NCBI RefSeq assembly: GCF_022761035.1
Contig: NZ_JAKWJP010000002.1
Span: forward strand, 248,001 to 312,000
Source: Microbacterium sp. SS28
Lineage (GTDB): Bacteria > Actinomycetota > Actinomycetes > Actinomycetales > Microbacteriaceae
Direction of reading: 5' to 3'
Length of the DNA: 64,000 bases
This document shows positions 23,801-31,847 of this stretch, piece after piece. The number at the start of each line of letters is the position of its first letter. The stretch's first letter is position 1. A program made the position numbers and the translations under genes. The notes under the pieces were generated by a model. That model was not told the origin of the DNA and did no database searches. It worked only from the letters and a program-made list of their open reading frames with translations.

Positions 23801-24201
23801 GGCGCCGCGGGCGCCGCAGGCCGTGCAGGCATCGGCATCGCGGGTGCGAGCACGACGGCGGGCGATGCGACGACGGATGCCGCGATCGCCGGCGGCGCCG
23901 ACTGCTCGTTGCTCGCGAGCATCGTCGCGACCGTGTGCTTGCAGTCCGCTTCCACGGGGCACGAGCAGACGGCCGACGCGATGGGTCCCGTGCGATGCCG
24001 AGGGTCGATGCGGATCGTGCAGCGGTAGGTGTTCCTGCCGCTGCCGCGCACGATGCCGGTGAGGGTGCGGGATGCCTCGTCCCACGTCGCTCGCGCGACC
24101 ATCCCTTCGCGGTGGTATGCGGCGCCGCGCTCGAAGCCCGCTCCCCCGGCCCGCCGACGGATGTCGTCGGGATCGAGGAACGGCGCCGCCACGGCATCCA
24201 T
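20863..24201 (-). CDS. SWIM zinc-finger SNF2-family helicase
   Basis: A roughly 1110-residue SNF2/RapA-like ATPase. Near the N-terminus is a SWIM zinc finger (C79, C81, C87, H89; CSCP...CKH), followed by a variable, partly Pro/Ala-rich region. The helicase core has Walker A in DDMGLGKTLQLL, Walker B ILDEAQ, and the second RecA lobe with DRTHRIGQTRTVFVYR. Such proteins remodel protein-DNA complexes or recycle RNA polymerase; the exact role here is unknown. ATG 24201 was chosen; GTG 24222 would add 7 residues. It lies between the MBL-Rieske gene and nusB with no partner that would suggest a defence system. Confidence 0.9.
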   Translation of the reverse strand: MDAVAAPFLDPDDIRRRAGGAGFERGAAYHREGMVARATWDEASRTLTGIVRGSGRNTYRCTIRIDPRHRTGPIASAVCSCPVEADCKHTVATMLASNEQSAPPAIAASVVASPAVVLAPAMPMPARPAAPAAPPAPTWRSLLDPPAVPSGPPLALGIELRQRAPYQERSWAPRRVEAAEPRALAARQDDLSLAIRPLVRSDATGAWIKGNVSWDAVRRPGSGFLHEHARWFAQLADIAIGARSLGPYADPGEWIALDTVDSGLLWPHLEAAAGCGIPFVTTAKRQSAVLAATASASLDIAAGAGGALRLSARLTVDGEPVAHAVVRPIGSHGFYVAGLDADPIPITLAPCELPEAVRTLLPLRDGVLVARDEKDEFLRDAVPRLRRRTTVTAGAGIALPPASEPVAIVTAAFGTGDVVDYRIEWSYPGLTRLPYAAAAHPDRDAAAEDRIREALEESWGSALPFAPTGRLEGVDAAELAARTLPAWQQLDGVRIEGNAPRRTYTELTGDPAISLTSVETTDPDWFDLGIIVTIDGRSIPFTPLFTALARGRAKLLLSDGAFFSLRHPALDRLKELIDEAAGIAEWETAPRISRYQTDLWADFEDLAEEAQPALAWRSLVEGLRSETSAPSARLPAGVLGELRPYQRAGFDWLAFLWSHRLGGILADDMGLGKTLQLLTLAAHVKEGGEPRPVLVVAPTSVLPTWASEAARFVPGLAVRTIEQTSGKSGVRVTDAAAGADLVITSYALARLDADEFAAVDWAVVILDEAQFAKNPQTKLHRALARLRAGMVVAATGTPLENSLTDLWALLALTAPGLFPSARRFREEYVKPIEQGKVPEDQEGGAFRSARLERLRRRIRPLMLRRTKELVAPDLPEKQEQLLRVALDAVHRALYDRALARERQKVLGLLDDLDRNRFIVFRSLTLLRLMSLAPVLVDPEHAHVGSTKLDALLERIVEVAAEGHRALVFSQFTSFLTLAAERLDAAGIRHAYLDGSTRRRAAVIDAFRRGDEPVFLISLKAGGFGLTLTEADYVFVLDPWWNPAAEAQAVDRTHRIGQTRTVFVYRMIAADTIEEKVMALQERKARLFQAVVDDDAMFSQALTADDIRGLLEA

Positions 24202-24245
24202 CCTCTCAGGAGCCGCCGACACGACGGCCGCCCCGGGAGACGGGA

Positions 24246-24656
24246 TCAGGACGCGCGGGCGATCTTGGCGAGGACGCCGTGCACGAATGAACCGGAGTCG
24301 TCCGTCGAGAACTCCTTCGCGAGCTCGACGGCCTCATCGATCGCGACGGCCGAGGGCACCTCGTCGTTGTAGAGGATCTCCCACACCGCGATGCGCAGCA
24401 CGGCGCGATCGACGGCGGGCATGCGCGCGAGCGACCAGTCCTTCGCGAAGGTCGTGATCTGCTCGTCGATCGCGTCGCGATTGTCGATCACGCCGTCGAC
24501 GATCTCGCGCGCGTAGAGCCACGACGCCTCGCGGGCAGGCTCGCTCGCCGCGCGCTTGGCCTCGGCGGCGAGGATCGCCGCGAGGTCCTCATCACGGACG
24601 TCGGACTGGAACAGGATGTCGAGCGCGCGCTTGCGCGCCTTCGAACGGGCACTCAT
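24246..24656 (-). CDS. nusB: Transcription antitermination factor NusB
   Basis: Binds boxA RNA with NusE (S10) for rRNA antitermination. At 136 residues it is standard length; MSARSKARKRALDILFQSD and the C-terminal VPSAVAIDEAVELAKEFSTDDSGSFVHGVL match the family throughout. It follows efp by 12 bp, the usual efp-nusB pair in actinobacteria. Confidence 0.96.
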   Translation of the reverse strand: MSARSKARKRALDILFQSDVRDEDLAAILAAEAKRAASEPAREASWLYAREIVDGVIDNRDAIDEQITTFAKDWSLARMPAVDRAVLRIAVWEILYNDEVPSAVAIDEAVELAKEFSTDDSGSFVHGVLAKIARAS

Positions 24657-24668
24657 GGAGGGAGCGCG

Positions 24669-25229
24669 TCAGTTCACACGGCCGAGGTAGTCCCCGGTGC
24701 GCGTGTCGACCTTGACCTTGGTGCCGGTCTCGACGAAGAGCGGGACCTGGATCTCGTAGCCCGTCTCGACCGTCGCCGCCTTCGTGCCGGCCGACGAGCG
24801 GTCGCCCTGCAGGCCCGGCTCGGTGTAGGTGATCTCGAGGACGACCGACGCAGGCAGCTCGACGTAGAGCGGGTTGCCGTTGTTGAGGGCGATCTGCACC
24901 TGCTGGTTCTCGAGCAGGAAGTTCTTCGCGTCACCGACGGTGGCGGCACCGACGTTGATCTGGTCGTAGTCGGCGACGTCCATGAAGACGAAGTTGTCGC
25001 CGTCGTTGTACAGGTAGGTGAAGTCGCGGCGGTCGACGTTCTCGATGTCGATCTTCGCTCCCGCGTTGTAGGTGCGGTCGACGACCTTGCCCGAGACGAC
25101 GTTCTTGAGCTTCGTGCGGACGAACGCGCCACCCTTGCCGGGCTTGACGTGCTGGAACTCGATGACGTTCCAGAGCTGTCCGTCGATGCTGAGGACGACG
25201 CCGTTCTTGATGTCTGCGGTCGATGCCAT
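24669..25229 (-). CDS. efp: Translation elongation factor P
   Basis: Relieves ribosome stalling at polyproline stretches. It has 186 residues and three OB/KOW-like domains. The loop that reaches the peptidyl-transferase centre reads [10 protein letters not shown] with K32 at the tip. No modification enzyme gene (epmA, earP, ymfI) is seen in the window, so whether K32 is modified is open. Confidence 0.96.
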   Translation of the reverse strand: MASTADIKNGVVLSIDGQLWNVIEFQHVKPGKGGAFVRTKLKNVVSGKVVDRTYNAGAKIDIENVDRRDFTYLYNDGDNFVFMDVADYDQINVGAATVGDAKNFLLENQQVQIALNNGNPLYVELPASVVLEITYTEPGLQGDRSSAGTKAATVETGYEIQVPLFVETGTKVKVDTRTGDYLGRVN

Positions 25230-25353
25230 GGCTGAAGGAGTTCCGTTCGTCAGAGAGTCGATGGGTCGGTCGCTGCCCTCGGCAGGCTCGAAACCCGCTC
25301 GGCGCGTGCGACCCGACGTTCGATTCTACGGGATGCCGCCTCCTGCGCCGCGA

Positions 25354-25812
25354 TCAGCCCTCGGCTTGTCCCGTGATGGCGTCCAGGAGCAGGCGCACGG
25401 CCTTCGCGTAGCCCGGGATCCCCTCGCCGATGACGTGGACGAGCGCGACGTCCGCGACGTAGGAGTGATGGCGGAACGGCTCGCGCTTCATGACGTCCGA
25501 GATGTGCACTTCGGCGACGGGGAGAGCGACGCCCGAAAGCGCGTCGCGGAGCACGACCGACGTGTGGGTGAGACCGCCGGGGTTGATGACGATGCCCGCG
25601 CAGTCCTCGCGGGCCGCGTGGATCGCGTCGATGAGCACGCCTTCGTGGTTGGACTGCACGGCGCGCACCTCGAAGCCGCGGGCGGCCGCGGCATCCGTCA
25701 CCGAACGCTCGACGTCGGCGAGCGTCGCCGTCCCGTAGACCTCGGGCTCGCGCACGCCGAGCAGGTTGAGGTTGGGTCCGTTGACCAGGAGCAGACGGCG
25801 GGGCACGGTCAT
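25354..25812 (-). CDS. aroQ: Type II 3-dehydroquinate dehydratase
   Basis: Third shikimate-pathway step: dehydrates 3-dehydroquinate. The 152-residue protein has NGPNLNLLGVREPEVYG with R21 and catalytic Y26, and the EVHISD motif with H103. It ends the aro cluster, 31 bp after aroB, and is followed by 124 bp before efp without a clear terminator. Confidence 0.95.
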   Translation of the reverse strand: MTVPRRLLLVNGPNLNLLGVREPEVYGTATLADVERSVTDAAAARGFEVRAVQSNHEGVLIDAIHAAREDCAGIVINPGGLTHTSVVLRDALSGVALPVAEVHISDVMKREPFRHHSYVADVALVHVIGEGIPGYAKAVRLLLDAITGQAEG

Positions 25813-25843
25813 GCTCCGAACCTACCGCCGCCGGCGAGGGCTC

Positions 25844-26926
25844 TCAGCCCGCGACCTCCTGGTAGGCCGCGAACAGGAGCGACTCGTCGGGCGCCTGCAG
25901 AACCGTCGGACGGGCGATGTCGTCGAGCACGATGAACCGCAGCATCCCGCCGCGGCTCTTCTTGTCGCGCTGCATCGTCGCAAGCAGCTGAGGCCACGCG
26001 CCGCCGCGGTACGACGTCGGCAGGCCGAGCGTCTCGAGGATGTCGCGATGGCGCTGTGCGGCGGCATCCGGAAGCCGTCCCGCGAGGCGCGAGAGCTCCG
26101 CCGCGAAGACCATGCCGATCGAGATGGCGGCGCCGTGCCGCCACCGGTAGCGCTCGGCGTGCTCGATCGCGTGCCCGAGCGTGTGGCCGTAGTTGAGGAT
26201 CTCGCGCAGGCCCGCCTCGCGGAGGTCCTCCCCCACGACCCGCGCCTTCATGTCGATGGCGAGCTCGATGCAGCGCCGGAAGGCCGCGCTCTGCGGATCG
26301 ACGGCCGCGACCGGGTCGGCCTCGATCAGATCGAGGATCTCGGGCGCCCAGATGAAGCCTGCCTTGACGACCTCCGCGAAGCCGGCGGTGCGCTCGTTCG
26401 GCGAGAGGCCGTCGAGCAGGTCGAGGTCGCACACGACGGCGGTCGGCGGCCAGAACACGCCGACGAGGTTCTTGCCCTCGGCGGTGTTGATCCCGGTCTT
26501 GCCGCCGACGGCCGCGTCGACCATGGCGAGCACCGTCGTGGGCACCTGAACGACCGCGACGCCGCGCAGCCAGGTCGCCGCGACGAACCCTGCGAGGTCG
26601 GTGACGGCGCCGCCGCCGAAGCCGACGATCGCGTCGGTGCGCGTGAAATCGGCCTGCCCGAGGATCTGCCAGCAGAACGCCGCCACCTCGACGCGCTTGC
26701 CCGCCTCGGCGTCCGGCACCTCGGCGAGGAGCACTTCGCGCGTGCCGTCCGACTGGAGGGCCTCGCGCAGCGTCGCGGCCTGCGCCGCCAGGGTGGGCGG
26801 GTGCACCACGAGGACCTTGCGCGCGGCAGCCGGGAGGGCCTGCGCGACGCGGTCCAGGATGCCGCGCCCCACGATGACGTCGTAGGGCTGGTCTCCCCCG
26901 ACGGTGATGGTCGTGACGTCGCTCAC
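25844..26926 (-). CDS. aroB: 3-dehydroquinate synthase
   Basis: Converts DAHP to 3-dehydroquinate, using NAD and a divalent metal. It has 360 residues, with the NAD-binding [12 protein letters not shown], the [14 protein letters not shown] stretch and the metal-binding [14 protein letters not shown]. Overlaps aroK by 4 nt (ATGA type), so the pair is translationally coupled. Confidence 0.96.
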   Translation of the reverse strand: MSDVTTITVGGDQPYDVIVGRGILDRVAQALPAAARKVLVVHPPTLAAQAATLREALQSDGTREVLLAEVPDAEAGKRVEVAAFCWQILGQADFTRTDAIVGFGGGAVTDLAGFVAATWLRGVAVVQVPTTVLAMVDAAVGGKTGINTAEGKNLVGVFWPPTAVVCDLDLLDGLSPNERTAGFAEVVKAGFIWAPEILDLIEADPVAAVDPQSAAFRRCIELAIDMKARVVGEDLREAGLREILNYGHTLGHAIEHAERYRWRHGAAISIGMVFAAELSRLAGRLPDAAAQRHRDILETLGLPTSYRGGAWPQLLATMQRDKKSRGGMLRFIVLDDIARPTVLQAPDESLLFAAYQEVAG

Positions 26927-27489
26927 TGCGTCTCGGTCCCCTCGTTCAGTGCATCGCGTGCGTCGTCAGCGGGGCGGCCGGAGCGGACCCACGAGACGAT
27001 GTGGTTGACGACCTCGGCGAGCGGCCCCGTCGAGGTGTCGAAGGTGACGTCGGCGACCTCTTCGTAGAACCCGCGACGTTCGTTCAGGATCGACTGCCAG
27101 CGCGCGACGGGATCCTCGCCGTCGGTCAGGAGCGGCCGCGACTCGCCCTGGATCCGCGCGCGCACGATGTGCGGCGCGACAGTCAGCAGCACGACGCGGT
27201 GATCGGCGAGATCACGGCGCGTGTCGGCGTCGAGCACCGCGCCCCCGCCGAGGGCGACGACACCGCCCTCCTGAAGTGCGGCGCGCACGGCGGCTCGCTC
27301 GAGCTCGCGGAAGCGCGCCTCCCCGTGCTCCGCGAAGAGCGCGGGGATGGCGCCGTGCTCACGCGCGACGAGGCTGTCGGTGTCGGCGAAGGGCACGCCG
27401 AGCTCGCGGGCGACCCGCCGCCCCACGCTGCTCTTGCCCGCGCCCATGGGGCCGACGAGCACGATGGCTCCCGTGGAACTCGAGGTCAT
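26923..27489 (-). CDS. aroK: Shikimate kinase
   Basis: Phosphorylates shikimate with ATP. It has 188 residues, with P-loop GPMGAGKS (13-20), the DTD shikimate site (FADTDSL) and [11 protein letters not shown] in the lid region. It lies 3 bp after aroC and overlaps aroB. Confidence 0.95.
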   Translation of the reverse strand: MTSSSTGAIVLVGPMGAGKSSVGRRVARELGVPFADTDSLVAREHGAIPALFAEHGEARFRELERAAVRAALQEGGVVALGGGAVLDADTRRDLADHRVVLLTVAPHIVRARIQGESRPLLTDGEDPVARWQSILNERRGFYEEVADVTFDTSTGPLAEVVNHIVSWVRSGRPADDARDALNEGTETQ

Positions 27490-27492
27490 CGG

Positions 27493-28719
27493 TCAGGAGA
27501 GCTCGTGCGCGACGAGGTCCGCCTCGGATGCCGGCGTCGTCCGCAGCGAATCCGGGATCGCCGCGAGGTAGGCCTCGAGGTTGCGGCGCGTCTCGCCGAC
27601 GCTGTCGCCGCCGAACTTCTCGAGCACGGACTCCGCAAGCACGATCGCGACCATCGCCTCGGCCACGACGCCGGCGGCCGGCACGGCGCACACGTCGGAG
27701 CGCTGGTGGTGCGCGGCGGCGGTCTCGCCCGTCGCGACGTCGATCGTGCGCAGCGCGTGCGGGACTGTCGCGATCGGCTTCATGCCCGCGCGCACGCGCA
27801 GGACCGTGCCCGTCGACATGCCGCCCTCGGTGCCGCCCGCGCGGTCCGACGAGCGCGAGATGCCGGCATCCGTCGAGAACAGCTCGTCGTGCGCCTGCGA
27901 GCCGCGGCGGGTGGTGGTGAGGAAGCCGTCGCCGACCTCGACGCCCTTGATCGCCTGGATGCTCATGAGCGCCTGGGCGAGCTTGCCGTCGAGTCGACGG
28001 TCCCAGTGCACGTGCGAGCCGAGTCCCGGAGGAAGGCCGTACGCGAGCACCTCGACGATGCCGCCGAGCGTGTCGCCGTCCTTGCGCGCCGCGTCGACCT
28101 CTTCGACCATGCGCGCGCTCGTCGCGGCGTCGAAGCAGCGCAGCGGATCGGCGTCGAGCCGGTCGACATCGTCGGGCGCGGGCAGGTCCGCGTCCTCGGG
28201 GACGCGCACGGGGCCGATCGAGAGCGTGTGGCTCACGAGCCGGATGCCGAGCTCGCCGAGGAAGCCGCGCGCGAGGGCGCCGAGCGCGACGCGCGCCGCG
28301 GTCTCACGGGCGCTCGCCCGCTCGAGGATCGGCCGCGCCTCGTCGAAGTCGTACTTCTGCATGCCCACGAGGTCGGCGTGACCGGGGCGGGGGCGCGTGA
28401 GCGCGGCGCCGCGGCCGCGCGACTTCTCGGTGAGCTCGACCGGCTCGGGGCTCATGACCTCGACCCACTTCGGCCACTCGGTGTTGCCGACGCGCAGCGC
28501 GATGGGGCTGCCGAGGCTGAGGCCGTGGCGGACGCCGCCCGAGATCGTGAGCTCGTCCTCTTCGAACTTCATGCGCGAGCCGCGGCCGTAGCCGAGCTTG
28601 CGTCGTTCGAGGTCGGCCTGGATGGCGGCGCGCGAGATGGGGACGCCTGCGGGCAGGCCTTCCATGATGGCGACGAGTTCGGGGCCGTGCGATTCGCCGG
28701 CCGTGAGCACGCGGAGCAT
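27493..28719 (-). CDS. aroC: Chorismate synthase
   Basis: Last shikimate-pathway step, forming chorismate from EPSP with reduced FMN. It has 408 residues, with the signatures [37 protein letters not shown] and [16 protein letters not shown] 28719 was chosen because family members start exactly there; longer frames run into aroE. It lies 4 bp after aroE. Confidence 0.96.
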   Translation of the reverse strand: MLRVLTAGESHGPELVAIMEGLPAGVPISRAAIQADLERRKLGYGRGSRMKFEEDELTISGGVRHGLSLGSPIALRVGNTEWPKWVEVMSPEPVELTEKSRGRGAALTRPRPGHADLVGMQKYDFDEARPILERASARETAARVALGALARGFLGELGIRLVSHTLSIGPVRVPEDADLPAPDDVDRLDADPLRCFDAATSARMVEEVDAARKDGDTLGGIVEVLAYGLPPGLGSHVHWDRRLDGKLAQALMSIQAIKGVEVGDGFLTTTRRGSQAHDELFSTDAGISRSSDRAGGTEGGMSTGTVLRVRAGMKPIATVPHALRTIDVATGETAAAHHQRSDVCAVPAAGVVAEAMVAIVLAESVLEKFGGDSVGETRRNLEAYLAAIPDSLRTTPASEADLVAHELS

Positions 28720-28723
28720 TGAT

Positions 28724-29566
28724 CTAGTCTCCCACGATCGACTGGCGCATCGCGGCCAGCACCGACTCCTCGTCATCCACGGGAGCATCCGGGTCGCCCG
28801 CCGTGAACACGCGCACCTGCAGGAGGGCCTGGTGCAGCAGCATCCCGAGCCCCGAGACGGCGGGATGCCGCGCGTTCTCCCACGCGGTCGAGAGGGTCGT
28901 CGGCCAGTGGCCGTAGACGACGTCGAGCAGCAGGCCGCCCGCCTCTGCGAGGGCGTCGGCGGCCCCTTCCGCCAAGGGCGCGTCGCCGGGGAGGGTCGCG
29001 ATCGTGAGCGGCACGGAATCGTGGCGGGATGCCGCGAACGGGACGGCGACGACGGCGATGCCGAGCTCGCGGCCCAGCTGCGCGAGCGGCTCCACCGCTT
29101 CGGGTCGGCGCGCGACGACCTCGACGCGCCGAGCGCCCAGCTCGCCGAGCGCGACGATCGCGGAGGTCGCGGTCGCGCCGGCGCCGACGATGCGCGCCTC
29201 ATCGACGCCCTCGATCCCCTCCTCCGCGAGCGAGCGGACGATGCCGCCGATGTCGGTGTTGAACCCGCGCAGACCGTCCCGGTCGAGCAGGAGCGTGTTG
29301 ACGGCGCCCGTCAGCTCGGCGCGCCGATCCCGGCTGACCGCGGCCTCGAACGCGACGCCCTTGAGCGGCATCGTGAGCGACAGGCCCCGCCACGTGTCGT
29401 CGAGCGACGCGACCTCCGCGGCGAACGACGACTCCGTCACCTGCCGACGGCCGTACGTCCAGTCCAGGCCCAGCACGCCGTAGGCGGCGCCGTGCAGCTG
29501 CGGCGAACGGCTGTGGGCGATGGGGTCGCCCCAGACCGCGAGTCGCGTCGCCGCGGTGCTCAGCAT
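28724..29566 (-). CDS. aroE: Shikimate dehydrogenase
   Basis: Reduces 3-dehydroshikimate with NADPH. It has 280 residues, with [11 protein letters not shown] for substrate binding, catalytic K69 in SLTMPLKG, and the nucleotide-binding [10 protein letters not shown]. The ATG at 29566 lies 7 nt inside the mltG 3' end. Actinobacteria often carry shikimate dehydrogenase after mltG and ruvX, as here. Confidence 0.93.
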   Translation of the reverse strand: MLSTAATRLAVWGDPIAHSRSPQLHGAAYGVLGLDWTYGRRQVTESSFAAEVASLDDTWRGLSLTMPLKGVAFEAAVSRDRRAELTGAVNTLLLDRDGLRGFNTDIGGIVRSLAEEGIEGVDEARIVGAGATATSAIVALGELGARRVEVVARRPEAVEPLAQLGRELGIAVVAVPFAASRHDSVPLTIATLPGDAPLAEGAADALAEAGGLLLDVVYGHWPTTLSTAWENARHPAVSGLGMLLHQALLQVRVFTAGDPDAPVDDEESVLAAMRQSIVGD

Positions 29567-31371
29567 CTACCGGGGTTCGCGGCGCACCAGTCCTGCCACT
29601 GCTTGACGTACTTCTCGTGCTCCTGCACCGTCTCGGTGAAGACCGTCTCGCCCGAGTCGGGGTTCACCGTCACGAAGTAGAACCAGGGACCGTCGACGGG
29701 GTGCATCGCCGCGTCGATCGCGACGTCGCCGGGATTCGCGATCGGCCCGATGGGGAGCCCCGCGTGGACATAGGTGTTCCACGGGTTGGGATCGTCGAGC
29801 GCCGCCTGCGAAGACGAGACCGTGCCGTCGTGCATCTCGCCGTAGCCGTACTGCGCCGTCGAGTCCATCTGCAGGAGCCCGAAAGTCTGGTCGTTGGCGG
29901 AATCGAGACGGTTCTGGATGACGCGCGAGACCTTCTGCATGTCGTCCTCGAAGCTCGCCTCGCGCTGGATGATCGACGCGGTCGTGAGGATGCGCTGACG
30001 GTCCTCGAGGGGCACTCCGGCGGCGTCGAGCGACTGGATCGTGCGGTTCACCATCGTCTGGATGACATCCGTCGCGGTCGCGCCGGGGTCGAACGTGTAC
30101 ATCGCGGGGAAGAGCCAGCCCTCGAGGGGCTGGCCACTGGCCGCCGCGATCGCGGGGTCGACCGTGATGCCGTAGACGGACGGGTCGGCGACGGCCGCCT
30201 GGAAGTCCTCGAGCGGCAGTCCGATGCCCTCGGCGAGGATCGGCAGCGTCTGCTCGACGGTGAGGCCCTCGCGCAGCAGCGCAGAGTTCTCGAGTTTGTT
30301 CGCGGGGTCCTGAAGCGCCGTGAGGGCGGCTGCCGAGGTCATCTGCTTCTGCAGCTTGTAGACCCCGGGGTAGAACGTGGGGTTCTGACCCGTGTCGACG
30401 AGCATGTCGTAGAACGCGGACGGTTCCTTCGTCACGCCGGCGTCGTAGAGCGACTGCGAGATCACGCCGCCCGTGTCGCCGGAGGAGATCGTGACGAGCG
30501 CTTCGCCGTTCGCGAGCCCGTCCTCGTAGTCCTTGGGCTCCTCCCACCCCATGAACTCGCGGATCTGGCCCTCGTACGTCGTCCAGACGTACAGGCCTCC
30601 GGCGGCGATTCCGCCGAGGAGCAGCAGGACGATGCCGAGGGCGATCCATCCCCCGATGCGCCGACGGCGCCGGTTCGGAGGCGGCGGCGGCTGGCCGATC
30701 TGGTCCGACGAGGCCCTGCCCATGAACAGATCCTGCAGGTTGTCGCCTGCGGGTGCCACCACGCCCTGCGCGCCGGTTCCCGTCCGCACGTTCGCGGCCG
30801 GGGCGTCCTCAGGCTCGGTGGCCCGCGCCGCGAAGAGGTCGTCGAAGGCGAAGGGGGCGGTCGCGGGCTGTGGCTCCGGCGTCGACGGCCCGGTGGGCTC
30901 CTGGTGCGCGGGTGCCGCCGGCTCCTCGGACTGCGCCGCCGCGGGACTCACGGGCATGATCGCCGTCGCGGGCAGCACGGGCGCGGCTGGGACGTTCGTC
31001 GCGGGCTCGGCGGGCTGGGCGGGGGCGGCGGCCGGAGCGGGGGCCTTGCGCGCTTCGCGCGCGGCCCGCCGCGACGACGGAACCGCTCCCGCGGCTGCCG
31101 CATCCGTCCCCGTCGGCTCGGGAGCCGGCGGCGACGCGGGCGGGGTCACCGGGACCGCTGCGGCGACCGGCGTCATCGCGGGCGTCGACGCGGCAATCGG
31201 TGCCGGCTCCGGCGCCGGCGGATGCGCGTCGTGGTGCGCCGGGAACTCGTCGCCGAGCGGAGCAGGGGTCCGCCGGGGTCCGGGTGCGTCTCCCCCGCGG
31301 TGGCGCGGGTCGGGCAGCTTGCCGAACAGATCCGCGAAGGGATCGTCGAACCGCGAGGTGGTATCGGGCAT
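29560..31371 (-). CDS. mltG: Endolytic transglycosylase MltG with long disordered cytoplasmic tail
   Basis: Cleaves nascent glycan strands at the membrane and is thought to set chain length. The 603-residue protein has a Pro/Ala-rich, presumably disordered cytoplasmic region (1-235), a basic stretch NRRRRR, one membrane segment (about 240-263) and an extracellular YceG domain with the catalytic Glu in SIIQREAS. The tail carries three short DLF-containing motifs: FADLFGKL (12-19), FDDLFAAR (176-183) and LQDLFMGR (212-219). It overlaps aroE and is 2 bp from ruvX. Confidence 0.93.
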   Translation of the reverse strand: MPDTTSRFDDPFADLFGKLPDPRHRGGDAPGPRRTPAPLGDEFPAHHDAHPPAPEPAPIAASTPAMTPVAAAVPVTPPASPPAPEPTGTDAAAAGAVPSSRRAAREARKAPAPAAAPAQPAEPATNVPAAPVLPATAIMPVSPAAAQSEEPAAPAHQEPTGPSTPEPQPATAPFAFDDLFAARATEPEDAPAANVRTGTGAQGVVAPAGDNLQDLFMGRASSDQIGQPPPPPNRRRRRIGGWIALGIVLLLLGGIAAGGLYVWTTYEGQIREFMGWEEPKDYEDGLANGEALVTISSGDTGGVISQSLYDAGVTKEPSAFYDMLVDTGQNPTFYPGVYKLQKQMTSAAALTALQDPANKLENSALLREGLTVEQTLPILAEGIGLPLEDFQAAVADPSVYGITVDPAIAAASGQPLEGWLFPAMYTFDPGATATDVIQTMVNRTIQSLDAAGVPLEDRQRILTTASIIQREASFEDDMQKVSRVIQNRLDSANDQTFGLLQMDSTAQYGYGEMHDGTVSSSQAALDDPNPWNTYVHAGLPIGPIANPGDVAIDAAMHPVDGPWFYFVTVNPDSGETVFTETVQEHEKYVKQWQDWCAANPGRC

Positions 31372-31373
31372 GA

Positions 31374-31847
31374 TCAGGCGGGCTCCTGGTCCGGGGGGAC
31401 GGATGTTCCGAGAGGTCGGCCCGTGCTCTTCTCGACATCGAGAGCCTGCTGCAGCAGCACGACGGCGGCGACCTGATCAACAATGCTACGAGAGTTGCGC
31501 TGAGATCGCCCTGAACCACGCAGTGCCGAATGCGCCGAGACGGTGCTGAGTCGCTCGTCGACGAGGCGGACGGGCAGCGCGGATGCCGCGGCGAGCCCTT
31601 GCGCGAAGGCGCGCGCATCGGCCGTCGAGGGCGTGTCTCCCCCGCTCAGGCTGATGGGCAGGCCGACGACGATCTCCATCGCCTCGTGCTCCCCCGCGAG
31701 GGCGAGCACACGTGCGATCGAATCGTCGTTCCGCGTGACGGTCTCGACCGGTGTCGCGAGCATTCCGTCCGGATCGGAGCGCGCGACCCCGACGCGGGCC
31801 TTGCCCACGTCGACGCCGATGCGCACCCCGCGCCGGAACCCGCTCAC
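31374..31847 (-). CDS. ruvX: Putative pre-16S rRNA nuclease RuvX/YqgF
   Basis: RNase H-fold nuclease linked to 16S rRNA 5'-end maturation, 157 residues. The active-site strand is RIGVDVGKARVGVA, followed by VGLPISLSG and VDERLST; the late acidic residue is in RSIVDQVAA. The GTG start at 31847 overlaps the alaS stop by 4 nt. The alaS-ruvX-mltG order is conserved in Gram-positive bacteria. Confidence 0.94.
   Translation of the reverse strand: MSGFRRGVRIGVDVGKARVGVARSDPDGMLATPVETVTRNDDSIARVLALAGEHEAMEIVVGLPISLSGGDTPSTADARAFAQGLAAASALPVRLVDERLSTVSAHSALRGSGRSQRNSRSIVDQVAAVVLLQQALDVEKSTGRPLGTSVPPDQEPA

Noticed and set aside
20863..24201. DISARM- or other defence-type SNF2 helicase
   Set aside because: No methyltransferase, DUF1998, nuclease or other defence partner lies nearby; flanks are nusB and the MBL-Rieske gene.
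30700..31371. Pro/Ala-rich N-terminal part of mltG as a separate gene or a wrong start
   Set aside because: The frame runs without interruption into the membrane segment, codon use is the same, and there is no better start with a ribosome binding site.
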